A stretch of 45,273 bases of DNA from Mycobacterium sp. NAZ190054 (GCF_001545925.1 NZ_LMVQ01000057.1:1-45273); one strand, 5' to 3'; positions 25,947-34,113 are shown, numbered from the stretch's first letter. Program-made: numbers and translations. Notes: generated by a model from the sequence alone, not told the origin.

Positions 25947-26795
25947 GTGGCTGAACAGCAGACGACTACCGCGGGCATGAGGGTCATTTCCCGCGAGGAC
26001 TGGGGATCCGACCAAGGGTTACTCCACGGCGGCTCGTGGCGGGAGATCGTCGGTCCGGGCGCAGGCGCCGAATGCCGCGGTCTCTACGATCTCCATTTCA
26101 CCGAAGACGGCCGGTCGGTGACGCTGACGCACGCGTCGGAGGCCGCGTACTACGTCGTCTCCGGCGCCGGCGCGGTCGTCCACGAGTCCACCGGGCGGAC
26201 GCAGCCGCTGGGCGAGGGATCGATGGTGCACGTCCGCCCCGGAACGCCCTACCTGCTGAGCGCGTCGGCAGGCACCCGCATGGTCGGAGGACCATGTCCC
26301 GCAGGGTCATCCGTCACCGGCGCACCCGTGGTGCCTGCCGAAGCCGCCGACATCTGGCCCGAGATCTCGGTGCACCACCGTGACGCCCCGGGTCTGCTCG
26401 TGCCCATCATCTCCCAGGACGCCCGGCTGGTCGTGTGGCTCGGGATCGGCGCCGTGGCCGCCAACATGAACTATGTCGTCCTGCAACCCGGCGAGCGCAA
26501 CAAGGAGCACGTGCACGCCTATTCCGAGGACACGATCCACATCCTCGAAGGGCACGGCACGGCCGAGAACGTCACCACCGGTGAGAGACTCCAGTTCGGC
26601 CCGGGAGACACCATCCACATCGAGATCGGATACTGGCACGCCGTCGCCGCGGACCGAGGCGAGCGGGTGATCAGCGTGGGCGGCCCGTGCCCGGCCGACG
26701 TCAACATGCTGCGTGCCGCCGGAGTGGACGTCGACCAGATCGAACTCCCGCCTGGCACATCGCTTCCCACCTCCGGTGGGGTACCCCGGCGCTGA
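25947..26795 (+). CDS. Bicupin protein
   Basis: A 282-aa protein with two cupin barrels. The N-terminal barrel (about 45-125) has SEAAYYVVSGAG and VRPGTPY but no metal-binding HxH. The C-terminal barrel (about 165-255) has HVHAYSEDTIHILEG and FGPGDTIHIEIGYWH, giving His, His, Glu and His metal ligands. This arrangement occurs in ureidoglycine aminohydrolase-like and some dioxygenase-like bicupins; no specific family can be assigned with confidence. The GTG start has a poor ribosome site, and an ATG at 25978 is an alternative. It is 3 bp upstream of xdhC and so co-transcribed with a molybdenum-enzyme maturation factor. Confidence 0.8.
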   Translation: MAEQQTTTAGMRVISREDWGSDQGLLHGGSWREIVGPGAGAECRGLYDLHFTEDGRSVTLTHASEAAYYVVSGAGAVVHESTGRTQPLGEGSMVHVRPGTPYLLSASAGTRMVGGPCPAGSSVTGAPVVPAEAADIWPEISVHHRDAPGLLVPIISQDARLVVWLGIGAVAANMNYVVLQPGERNKEHVHAYSEDTIHILEGHGTAENVTTGERLQFGPGDTIHIEIGYWHAVAADRGERVISVGGPCPADVNMLRAAGVDVDQIELPPGTSLPTSGGVPRR

Positions 26796-26798
26796 CCG

Positions 26799-27923
26799 GT
26801 GCGCGACGTACTCGATGACCTGGTCAGCTGGTGGGCAGCCGGCGAATCGGTCGGGGTCGGTACCGTCGTCGCAACCTTCCGCTCCGCGCCCCGGCTCCCC
26901 GGTGCGGCAATGCTTGTCGGCCCGGACGGCACCGCCGTCGGCTCGGTGTCCGGCGGCTGTGTCGAAGGCGCGGTGTACGACTTGGCGTTGTCGGTCGTCG
27001 AATCGGGTGAGCCCGTTCTCGAGCGCTACGGCGTGTCCGACGACGACGCTTTCGCCGCCGGCCTGACCTGTGGCGGCATCCTCGACGTGTACGTCGAGAA
27101 GGTGGACCGCCAGACCTTTCCGGAACTCGGCGAACTGGCGGCGGCGATCCGCGCGGAGACCCCGGTGGCCCTCGCGGCGGTGATCGAGCATCCCGATCGG
27201 TCACGGGTCGGGTGCCGCCTGATCGTCTCACCGGGCAGGGAACACCTCGGATCGCTGGGTTCGGCACACGCCGACGCCGCGGTGCGGGACGACGTGTTGG
27301 GGCTGTTGGCTTCCGGCACCGACACCACGCTGACCTACGGGCCGGACGGTGAGCGTCGCGGCGAGGGCATGCGGGTGTTCGTCTGGTCTTTCGCCCCGAA
27401 ACCGCGGCTGATCGTCTTCGGCGCCATCGATTTCGCTGCCTCGATGGCACGGATCGGCACGTTCCTCGGCTACCGAGTGACGGTGTGCGATGCGCGGCCG
27501 GTGTTCGCCACGGCGGCCCGGTTTCCCGATGTCGACGACGTGGTCGTCGACTGGCCACATCGTTACCTGGCCGCTGAGCAGGCAGCAGGCCGTATCGATG
27601 CGCGCACCGTCCTCACCGTGCTGACCCACGACCCGAAGTTCGACGTGCCGCTGCTCGAGGTCGCGCTGCGCCTCCCCGAGGTGCGGTACATCGGCGCGAT
27701 GGGGTCACGGCGGACGCACGAGGACCGCCTGCAGAGGCTGCGTACCGCCGGCCTGTCCGACCACGAGATCAGCAGGCTCTCAAGCCCCATCGGACTGGAT
27801 CTGGGTGCGCGCACACCCGAGGAGACGGCGATCAGCATCGCGTCGGAGATCATCGCCGCGCGCTGGGGCGGCACCGGTCTGCCCCTCACCGAGACACGGG
27901 GACCGATCCACCGGCGCGCGTGA
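26799..27923 (+). CDS. XdhC/CoxI family molybdenum cofactor maturation protein
   Basis: A 374-aa protein with an N-terminal XdhC domain (GTVVATFRSAPRLPGAAMLV, then GSVSGGCVEGAVYD near residue 45, and GLTCGGILDVYVE near 92) and a C-terminal NAD-binding XdhC_C domain (LIVFGAIDFAASMAR near 205, YIGAMGSRRTHEDR near 300). XdhC binds and protects sulfurated Mo-cofactor and inserts it into xanthine dehydrogenase-type enzymes. It should serve the molybdenum hydroxylases at 14655-20843. The GTG start follows the bicupin stop after 3 bp; no separate promoter is visible. Confidence 0.92.
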   Translation: MRDVLDDLVSWWAAGESVGVGTVVATFRSAPRLPGAAMLVGPDGTAVGSVSGGCVEGAVYDLALSVVESGEPVLERYGVSDDDAFAAGLTCGGILDVYVEKVDRQTFPELGELAAAIRAETPVALAAVIEHPDRSRVGCRLIVSPGREHLGSLGSAHADAAVRDDVLGLLASGTDTTLTYGPDGERRGEGMRVFVWSFAPKPRLIVFGAIDFAASMARIGTFLGYRVTVCDARPVFATAARFPDVDDVVVDWPHRYLAAEQAAGRIDARTVLTVLTHDPKFDVPLLEVALRLPEVRYIGAMGSRRTHEDRLQRLRTAGLSDHEISRLSSPIGLDLGARTPEETAISIASEIIAARWGGTGLPLTETRGPIHRRA

Positions 27924-27944
27924 TCCGGCGAAACACCCGGCGGC

Positions 27945-28655
27945 TCAGTGCGATACGCCGAAGAACAACTCCTCCAGTGCCCCCTCCTCGAGGAGTGCAG
28001 CAGCCTCCAGCGCCGGGCCCAGAGTGCCGTCGGACATGAAGTGCACCTTGTCCACCGCGGGCAGGCAGATCCTGGGATGCTCCTCGATGATCCACAGCAC
28101 GCCGGCCCCGTTGTCGCGCAGACGCTGGATGTCGGCGATCCGTTCGCGGACGATCAGCGGCGCCAAGCCGGTGGTGGGCTCGTCGAGCATCAACAGTGAC
28201 GGCGAGCTGACGAGTGCGCATGCGATCGCCAGCATCTGCCGCTCACCGCCGGACAACGTGGCGGCCGCTTGTTTGATGCGTTCGTTGAGCCGGGGGAACT
28301 GGGCGAGCACCTCCTTGGTGATCGCCTTCGCCTCGGCGAGGCTGCCCCGGCACGAGACCTGCAGATTCTCCTGCACCGACAGTTCGGGAAACACGTTGCC
28401 CTGCTGGGGCACAAAGCCGATCCCGAGTTTGGCGATGTGGTTCTGCGGCACCGCCGCGAGATCCTGGCCGGCGAACTTCAACGACCCGCCGTGCACCGGA
28501 AGCGATCGGGCGATGCATTTCATCAGCGAGGACTTGCCTGCACCGTTGGGTCCGACGATGGCCACGATCTCACCGGCGGCCACGGTCAGCGTGGCATCCC
28601 GGACGACGGTGAGCGGACCGTACCCGGTGCTCAGCGCGTTGGTCTCAAGCAACAT
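27945..28655 (-). CDS. Branched-chain amino acid-type ABC transporter ATPase (LivF)
   Basis: A 236-aa ATPase with Walker A GPNGAGKSSL (about residue 35), an intact signature LSGGERQMLAIACAL (about 137), and Walker B LLMLDEPTTGL (about 157). It resembles LivF of the HAAT family. It starts inside the 3' end of the LivG gene (11-bp overlap) and closes the five-gene importer operon. HAAT systems import amino acids, amides, urea or aromatic acids; the operon context favours the pathway substrate. Confidence 0.93.
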   Translation of the reverse strand: MLLETNALSTGYGPLTVVRDATLTVAAGEIVAIVGPNGAGKSSLMKCIARSLPVHGGSLKFAGQDLAAVPQNHIAKLGIGFVPQQGNVFPELSVQENLQVSCRGSLAEAKAITKEVLAQFPRLNERIKQAAATLSGGERQMLAIACALVSSPSLLMLDEPTTGLAPLIVRERIADIQRLRDNGAGVLWIIEEHPRICLPAVDKVHFMSDGTLGPALEAAALLEEGALEELFFGVSH

Positions 28656-29433
28656 CGGAATCTTCGTCTCCTCCGAGGTAGATCCGCTTCACGTTGGGGT
28701 CATTGCCGATCTCCACGGGTGTCCCGGAGGCGATGACCGCGCCGGACTCCAGCACGTGCACCCGGGCGGCGAGCTCCAGCACGAAACTCAGGTTGTGGTC
28801 GATCACCAGCACGCCGATACCGCGCTCCGCGATCCCCCGGATGATCCCGGAGAGGACACCGATCTGGTTCACCGTCATCGCGGCGGCCGGCTCGTCGAGA
28901 AGCAGCATGCGCGGCGCGAGCGCCAGTTGCCGGAGGATCTCGACGAGCTTCGCGTCGCCCGGTGAGAGGTCGCTCATCGCGCGGTCTCCCAGCTGGGCGG
29001 CGTCGGCCTGTTCGAGCTGCGCCCATGCCGCGTCGGTCGCCTCCTTCCGACGTCGACGGTCCCTGCGCCAGTACAGGAACGGTGACCACGGGTTGTCGAG
29101 GTCGGAGCCGGCGATCGCGAGCGCCACGTTCTCGACCACGGTCATCGAACTGAAACCGACCGGGGTCTGGAACGTGCGCACCAGGCCCGCGCGGGCCACC
29201 TTGTGGGCCGGCAGGCCCGTCAGGTCCTGTCCGCCGAAGACCACGCGTCCCGTGTAGGGCGTGCCGAACCCCGAGATCACGTTGAACAGCGTCGTTTTAC
29301 CTGCGCCGTTCGGACCGATGAGGGCCGTGATCTCGGAGGTCGAGATCGTGATGTTGACATCGTGCAGGGCCCGGACGCCGCCGAACGACTTGTTGACGGC
29401 GATGACCTCGAGTTCAGGCGGGGTGGTGTTCAT
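28645..29433 (-). CDS. Branched-chain amino acid-type ABC transporter ATPase (LivG)
   Basis: A 262-aa LivG-type ATPase with Walker A GPNGAGKTTL (about residue 39) and Walker B MLLLDEPAAAM. The ABC signature reads LSPGDAKLVEI rather than LSGGQ, a common LivG deviation where the intact signature is supplied by LivF in the heterodimer. ATG 29431-29433 has GGGAG six bases upstream and is preferred to an in-frame start 54 bp earlier. It overlaps the LivM 3' end by 20 bp. Confidence 0.93.
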   Translation of the reverse strand: MNTTPPELEVIAVNKSFGGVRALHDVNITISTSEITALIGPNGAGKTTLFNVISGFGTPYTGRVVFGGQDLTGLPAHKVARAGLVRTFQTPVGFSSMTVVENVALAIAGSDLDNPWSPFLYWRRDRRRRKEATDAAWAQLEQADAAQLGDRAMSDLSPGDAKLVEILRQLALAPRMLLLDEPAAAMTVNQIGVLSGIIRGIAERGIGVLVIDHNLSFVLELAARVHVLESGAVIASGTPVEIGNDPNVKRIYLGGDEDSDVA

Positions 29434-30445
29434 GGGTGCTCCCGGAGAGGATCGACGTCGAATCCGCGGTCTGCTCCGCGCTGCCACCGGACCGGCCGGT
29501 GTCCGGCCGCACGTATCGTCGCCGCAACCGGGCGAAGGTGCCGCTTTCGCTGAGCAGTCCGTCGGGCCGCCAGCGCAGCACCGCGATCAGCAGCACGCCG
29601 ACGAGCGCCGGGTGGGCCGCGGCGTGCAGGTTGGCGAACTCGGCCGGAACGTGCACCAGGCGCACCAATTCGCTTGCGCCGGTGAGAAGTAGCGCGCCCA
29701 CCACAGGACCGAACCGGCTGCCCAGACCGCCGATGACCAGTCCGGCCCACAGAGTGAAGGTCAGATGCGAGCTGAACACCGACGGCACGAGCGCCCCGAG
29801 CATCCACGCGTACGCGGGTCCGACGAACAGGCCGCACATCAGCCCCACGGTCGCGTAGGTCGACAACCGCAGGCTCTTGATCTTCTTCCCCATGGCCATC
29901 GCCAACGGTTCGTTGTCCCTCGCGGCGCGCAGGCTCGCACCGTAGGAGGAGGTGGCGATCCGGGAACAGATCAGCCACACGACCGCCGTCAGTGCGATCG
30001 TGAGTGCCAGGCGCACATAGGGATATCCGTCGATGGTGAACTCGAACTCGAACGGTTTGACGATCGACGTGAGCCCGAAGGTGCCACCGGTGAGGTCGCG
30101 CTGGATGACGATGAGCTGGCGCAGGATCTCCGCGAAGGCGAACGTCGTGATCAGGAAGTACTCACCTCTGAGCCGCAGCGCCGGCCAGCCGATGAGGATC
30201 GCCACCGCCCCGGTGATCAGTCCGGCGCCGAGCATGCCGAGGGCCCACGGCAAACCGGCGCCGGGCACGGCCGCGTCGGGTGAGCCGGTGAGCAGGACGT
30301 ACGAGTAGGCACCCACGCCGATCAGGCCGGCGATGCCCAGGTCCCACATCCCGCCCCACGCGGCCTCGAGGTTCAGCAGCTGTGCGGCCATCGCGAAGAC
30401 GAAGGCCAGTGTGGCGATGGTGACCAGGAATTCGATGGAGATCAT
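29414..30445 (-). CDS. ABC transporter permease LivM
   Basis: A 343-aa membrane protein with about eight to ten helices. It has the LivM-type GYPALRLRGEYFLITTFAFAEI-like segment (seen as GWPALRLRGEY near residue 86) and the coupling-helix region YGASLRAARDNEPLAMAMG (about 168), which contacts the ATPases. The C-terminal ~40 residues are hydrophilic. It starts within the LivH stop (ATGA, 4 bp) and overlaps LivG. Confidence 0.92.
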   Translation of the reverse strand: MISIEFLVTIATLAFVFAMAAQLLNLEAAWGGMWDLGIAGLIGVGAYSYVLLTGSPDAAVPGAGLPWALGMLGAGLITGAVAILIGWPALRLRGEYFLITTFAFAEILRQLIVIQRDLTGGTFGLTSIVKPFEFEFTIDGYPYVRLALTIALTAVVWLICSRIATSSYGASLRAARDNEPLAMAMGKKIKSLRLSTYATVGLMCGLFVGPAYAWMLGALVPSVFSSHLTFTLWAGLVIGGLGSRFGPVVGALLLTGASELVRLVHVPAEFANLHAAAHPALVGVLLIAVLRWRPDGLLSESGTFARLRRRYVRPDTGRSGGSAEQTADSTSILSGSTHEHHPA

Positions 30446-31317
30446 GCCGCAGCCTCCTTACGGGACTGGAACGTGAAGAGGCCCTGGGGGCGGATCAGCA
30501 GCACCCCGATCAGGATCGCGAACGCGACGATCGGCCGGTAGGCCGTGTCGATCAACAGCGAGCTCATGTCCATCACGATGCCGAGCACCAGCGCCGCCGC
30601 GATGACTCCGAGGATGTTGCCGGTCCCGCCCAGCACAGCGGCCGCCAGGACCAGAAGGATGTAGCCCCAACCTGATTCGGTGGACACCGAACCCAGGATG
30701 CCGGTCATGATCCCGGCCACCGCGGCGAGCGCTCCGGCGATCGCCCAGACCGTCGTACTCACCCGGTTGATCGCGACGCCGCGGATCTGGGCCAGCTCCC
30801 GGTTGGAGGCGACGGCCCGGATGTCGCGCCCGACGCTCGTTCGCCCGAGCAGGAGCCACAATCCGCCGATGACCACCACCGCCACGAGCAGCATCACGAT
30901 CTCGCCCGGGGCGACGTGGAACGGCCCGATGTGCTGGGCCGCACCGAGTTCGACCGAGAAGACGCGAAGATCGGTGCCGAACAGCGCGATCATCGCCGCG
31001 TAGGTCACGAAGGCCAGACCGACCGAGGTGAACAGCAGCACGTTGCCGCCGCGGTGCTTGACGGGGTCGAACAGGAACTTGCCGCACGCCACGGCGAGCA
31101 CCGAGGTGATGAGCACCGCCAGGACGATCCCGGCGATGAGACCGAACATCTCCCCCAGCGCCACGGCCAGCAGAGCACCGAGCGCCATGAACTGTCCGTG
31201 GGCGATGTGCAGGAAACGCTCGGTGTTCCGCAGCAGCGCGAACCCCGACGTCGCCACTGCCAGCATGCTGCCTGTCAGTAACCCGAACAAGAGGTTGTCC
31301 AACGGTTTACCTTTCAT
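30442..31317 (-). CDS. ABC transporter permease LivH
   Basis: A LivH-type permease of about 290 aa with eight helices; GFALLRNTERFLHIAHGQFMALGAL-type N-terminus and the coupling loop SVGRDIRAVASNRELAQIRG are visible. The start is unclear. ATG 31315-31317 has a weak ribosome site. TTG 31300-31302, five codons later, has AAAGGT at good spacing and may be the true start. It is preceded by the binding-protein gene with a 47-bp gap. Confidence 0.9.
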   Translation of the reverse strand: MKGKPLDNLLFGLLTGSMLAVATSGFALLRNTERFLHIAHGQFMALGALLAVALGEMFGLIAGIVLAVLITSVLAVACGKFLFDPVKHRGGNVLLFTSVGLAFVTYAAMIALFGTDLRVFSVELGAAQHIGPFHVAPGEIVMLLVAVVVIGGLWLLLGRTSVGRDIRAVASNRELAQIRGVAINRVSTTVWAIAGALAAVAGIMTGILGSVSTESGWGYILLVLAAAVLGGTGNILGVIAAALVLGIVMDMSSLLIDTAYRPIVAFAILIGVLLIRPQGLFTFQSRKEAAA

Positions 31318-31364
31318 CGGTGGACTGGCCGGGGCGGTGCGCCGCGCGCACCGCCCCGTCGTGA

Positions 31365-32624
31365 TCACTCCGGGCGCAGGGCGGGATCGACCTCGACCTG
31401 TTCGCCGGGAGTCCAGACACCGTCCTTGACGGTCAGGACCGCGAGGATCGGCGATTGGAGGTTGCCGAACTCGTTCATGTCGAGCGTGCTCGACGCGCCG
31501 TCGAAGTCGATGTCCTCACCCGCTGCGAGTGCCTCTTTGCCCTCCGCGAAGGAGTAGACCTTCTTGCCGGGGGCGCTGGCGACCTCGATGATCTTGCCCG
31601 CGATGTCCGGACCGCTGGTGCTCCCGGCCGCCTCCATGGCCAACGCGAACAGGACGTACTGGTCGTAGTTGTTGGCGTCGTACATGCCGGGTTCCGGATC
31701 TCCGCCGGTGGCGGCGCGGAACCGTTCCGCATAGGACTGGTATGCCGGGCTCTCGGTGTCGAACGCGGTCAGCGCCGCGGTCAGTTGCGACGCGTTCGGC
31801 AGCGCGGCCACGTCGTCGGTGATCAGGTCGGGTGAGACGTAGATCGGGATGTCGTATCCGCGCCGCCCGATCTCGCGCAGGATCGGGATTCCGGCCTCGA
31901 CGCCCGTGCCGAGGTACAGCGCGTCGGGTTGCGACTCGAACGCCTTGGCCACCTCGCTGTTGTACGACGATGCCCCGGGTTCGATGGTCACCGCATTGAC
32001 GGTTCCGCCGGTCCTCTCGAAGGCTTCCGTGGCCACTTCGGCCGGGCCGGACGCGCCCTCGGTGTTCTGGACGATCATCGCGAGCTTCTTCACACCGGCG
32101 TCGCGGGCGACCTGGGCGACGATGATGCCGGCGTCGCTGTCCGAGGCGGTGACGCGGAAGGAGAACTTCCCGCCCCGCTCGTCGAGGAACGTGGTGCCAC
32201 ACGACGAGCAGATGTTCGGTAGCTGCCTCTGCTCGATCTGGTCGAAGAGTGCGACCTGGCCGTCGGATTCCAGGCTGCCCATCACGGTGGCCTTGTCCAC
32301 GGTGGTCAGCTTCGAGAACCCGGCGACAGCGCCGTCGACGGTGGAGCGGTTGTCCTCGGTGACGAGAACGACGTTGCGGTCCATGACGCCGCCCGCGTCA
32401 TTGATCTCGTCCACAGCGATCTTCGCGGCGGCGATCGCGGGCGGGGTGAAGGGCGCGTAGTCCCCGGTGACGCCGATCAGCTGGCCGAAGACGATGTCGC
32501 CGCTGGAGGACGAGGAGGAAGAACCCGCCCCTCGGTCGCCGTCCTCCGCGCACGAGGTCAGGACGAGGCCGAGAGCGGCTCCGGCCGCGACGACGCGACA
32601 GCAGGTTTTCAACTTCACTTTCAT
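31365..32624 (-). CDS. ABC transporter substrate-binding lipoprotein (LivK type)
   Basis: A periplasmic-binding protein of the Peripla_BP_6 (leucine-binding) family, about 419 aa. A signal peptide ends in the lipobox LTSC near residue 24, so the mature protein is acylated at Cys and displayed outside the membrane. A Ser-rich linker follows, then GQLIGVTGDYAPFTPPAIAA, the first binding strand. GGAGG lies only 2 nt before ATG 32622-32624 but 8 nt before the GTG two codons later, which may be used. Two operator copies lie upstream. It starts the importer operon, and the ligand is unknown. Confidence 0.92.
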   Translation of the reverse strand: MKVKLKTCCRVVAAGAALGLVLTSCAEDGDRGAGSSSSSSSGDIVFGQLIGVTGDYAPFTPPAIAAAKIAVDEINDAGGVMDRNVVLVTEDNRSTVDGAVAGFSKLTTVDKATVMGSLESDGQVALFDQIEQRQLPNICSSCGTTFLDERGGKFSFRVTASDSDAGIIVAQVARDAGVKKLAMIVQNTEGASGPAEVATEAFERTGGTVNAVTIEPGASSYNSEVAKAFESQPDALYLGTGVEAGIPILREIGRRGYDIPIYVSPDLITDDVAALPNASQLTAALTAFDTESPAYQSYAERFRAATGGDPEPGMYDANNYDQYVLFALAMEAAGSTSGPDIAGKIIEVASAPGKKVYSFAEGKEALAAGEDIDFDGASSTLDMNEFGNLQSPILAVLTVKDGVWTPGEQVEVDPALRPE

Positions 32625-32691
32625 GACCTCCGACACTGAGTCCGTATTCCGGCTGATGGTGAACCGCAGCCATCTGCGACATGGCTGAGCG

Positions 32692-32706
32692 TACAATCCC
32701 ATTGAA
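32692..32706. promoter_or_regulatory. Putative operator proximal to the importer operon
   Basis: TACAA-TCCCA-TTGAA, one mismatched pair, 67 nt upstream of the binding-protein start. Confidence 0.45.
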
Positions 32707-32766
32707 AATCTTGCAGCGTAACGAGTGGCGACGATACCAATCCGTCGGCGCGTCACACACCCGAAG

Positions 32767-32781
32767 TTCAAAGCGATTGAA
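32767..32781. promoter_or_regulatory. Putative operator distal to the importer operon
   Basis: TTCAA-AGCGA-TTGAA with perfect arms; exactly 75 bp from the proximal copy, a spacing that allows looping or cooperative binding. Confidence 0.55.
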
Positions 32782-32817
32782 AGAATATGTGAGTGTGACG
32801 CAGATCGCAAGCACGAC

Positions 32818-32836
32818 GTTCGCCCGCCGGGCGAAC
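32818..32836. repeat. Perfect 19-bp palindrome
   Basis: GTTCGCCCG-C-CGGGCGAAC, with 9-bp perfect arms around one base, in the region between the divergent importer operon and second regulator gene. It may be a second kind of operator or a GC-rich stem. Confidence 0.45.
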
Positions 32837-33080
32837 CGTCACAAGCTGCGGATTCAGCGCATGCACCGTCGATCGCGACGATCCGTGACGCGCGGATTCC
32901 GCACCCCGCCTCGCGCCAGTGGCGAGTTCGGGACTTCAGGCGCCCTGACGTCGACCGCCTTCATTCTTGCTGAAAGACGCCGCGCGACGAGGGCCGACAC
33001 CGAAGACGCGGGCCCTCACACAATATAAGCTACAGTGAAATAGACGGCCAGAATTTTCAGGCCACATCAATAACGGGGGA

Positions 33081-33701
33081 ATGGACATGCGCGTCCCTGG
33101 CGAGAGACTACCTCTCGACATCCAGGCAGCATCCGAGGCGACCAACCTCAAGCTTGGAACCGAGATCCGGCGCATCCGGCTGCAACGAGGCCTGACCCTG
33201 GTCGACATCGCGACCGAAACCGGTTTGAGCGCATCGATGTTGTCGATGCTGGAACGCGGGAAGACCGGTGTGTCGGTGGGTTCACTGGTCGCCGTCGCCT
33301 CGGCGCTCGGAGTCGCCGTCAGCGACCTCTTCCATCCGTCGAAGGCGCCGGAACCATCGCTGGTGCGATTCGACGAGCAACACGCCGTGACCGTCGGTCC
33401 CGGCGTCACCCGCAGGGTGATTCAACGTAGCCGAACAAACGGGGTGGAAGTCGCGTCGTTGCGGTTGGCGCCGGGAGCGCACACCGGAGTGGAACTCGTC
33501 CGCCACGAGGGCTATGAGATCGTGGTCGTCCAACACGGGCGGCTGACCGTCCAGATCGGCGGCGTCGAGAACGAGCTGGAGGCCGGCGACGCCATCAGCC
33601 TCGACGCCGGGTCCCCGCACCGCTTCGCGAACAACGGTGACGCGGTCTCCGAAGTACTTCTCGTCGTTCGCCTGTCGGCGGTAGCCAAGTACGGACACTG
33701 A
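33081..33701 (+). CDS. XRE-family regulator with C-terminal cupin domain (second copy)
   Basis: A 206-aa paralogue of the regulator at 21764. HTH residues about 25-80 (IRRIRLQRGLTLVDIATETG, then LSASMLSMLERG and SVGSLVAVASALGV) are followed by a cupin domain (about 125-200) with RHEGYEIVVVQHGRLTVQ and LEAGDAISLDAGSPHRF. The recognition helix differs from the first copy mainly by Ser/Ala changes (VSVSMLSML against LSASMLSML), so both may read the same operator. GGGGGA precedes ATG 33081. It is divergent from the importer operon and probably controls it and itself. Confidence 0.9.
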   Translation: MDMRVPGERLPLDIQAASEATNLKLGTEIRRIRLQRGLTLVDIATETGLSASMLSMLERGKTGVSVGSLVAVASALGVAVSDLFHPSKAPEPSLVRFDEQHAVTVGPGVTRRVIQRSRTNGVEVASLRLAPGAHTGVELVRHEGYEIVVVQHGRLTVQIGGVENELEAGDAISLDAGSPHRFANNGDAVSEVLLVVRLSAVAKYGH

Positions 33702-33705
33702 AGCT

Positions 33706-34113
33706 TCACCGACCGATCCGGCTTCCCACCACCCCGCCGACATCCACTGTCTGACAACGCAGCTCGGTCATCGTAGGTCGTACCAGGTGCCGCCACGGCC
33801 GAACCGGTCGAGACTCGACAGCGGACAACCGCACCCCTTTGCTCGCGTCGACGATGTCGCCGGGGGCCAGGCCCCGGCCCGCCAGTTCGGCGATGTGGCC
33901 CTCCAGATCGTCGACGGCGAAATTGATTTCGTCGATCCCGGCCTTGTCGGGGTCATGGAAGACCTGAACCCACGCGCCCGGCAGCACCTGCCATTCGACC
34001 AGCGTCGGCATCGGGTTGTTGTCCTCGGGCCTACCGAACAACGACTCGTACCACCGCCTGCTGGTCGCGATGTCGGTGACGTGGACGACCGCCAGCACAT
34101 GGGTGATCGACAT
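33706..34113 (-). CDS. VOC (glyoxalase/bleomycin resistance) family protein
   Basis: A 135-aa single VOC domain: ITHVLAVVHVTDIATSRRWY at the start, then EWQVLPGAWVQVF and EINFAVDDLEGHIAEL, giving two beta-alpha-beta-beta-beta modules. AGGAGAAG precedes ATG 34111-34113. The usual end of the domain (DPDGN followed by a strand) is missing: after KGVRLSAV the sequence becomes Arg/Thr-rich. A frameshift near 33815 is possible, although neither other frame restores a perfect motif. Function unknown; family members bind metals and act on small organic molecules. Confidence 0.72.
   Translation of the reverse strand: MSITHVLAVVHVTDIATSRRWYESLFGRPEDNNPMPTLVEWQVLPGAWVQVFHDPDKAGIDEINFAVDDLEGHIAELAGRGLAPGDIVDASKGVRLSAVESRPVRPWRHLVRPTMTELRCQTVDVGGVVGSRIGR

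Larger units (their letters stand above)
32625..33080. promoter_or_regulatory. Divergent regulatory region between the importer operon and second XRE regulator
   Basis: This 456-bp stretch has no credible gene but is dense in signals. Operator copies lie at 32692-32706 (TACAA-TCCCA-TTGAA) and 32767-32781 (TTCAA-AGCGA-TTGAA, perfect arms), 75 bp apart (about seven helical turns). A perfect 19-bp palindrome lies at 32818-32836. A TATAAG -10-like box is at 33024-33029, overlapped by a half-conserved operator at 33025-33039. Confidence 0.55.

Noticed and set aside
4654..34113. Integrated mobile element or genomic island with attachment sites
   Set aside because: No integrase, transposase, tRNA boundary or flanking direct repeat was seen, and codon and GC use match the core genes.
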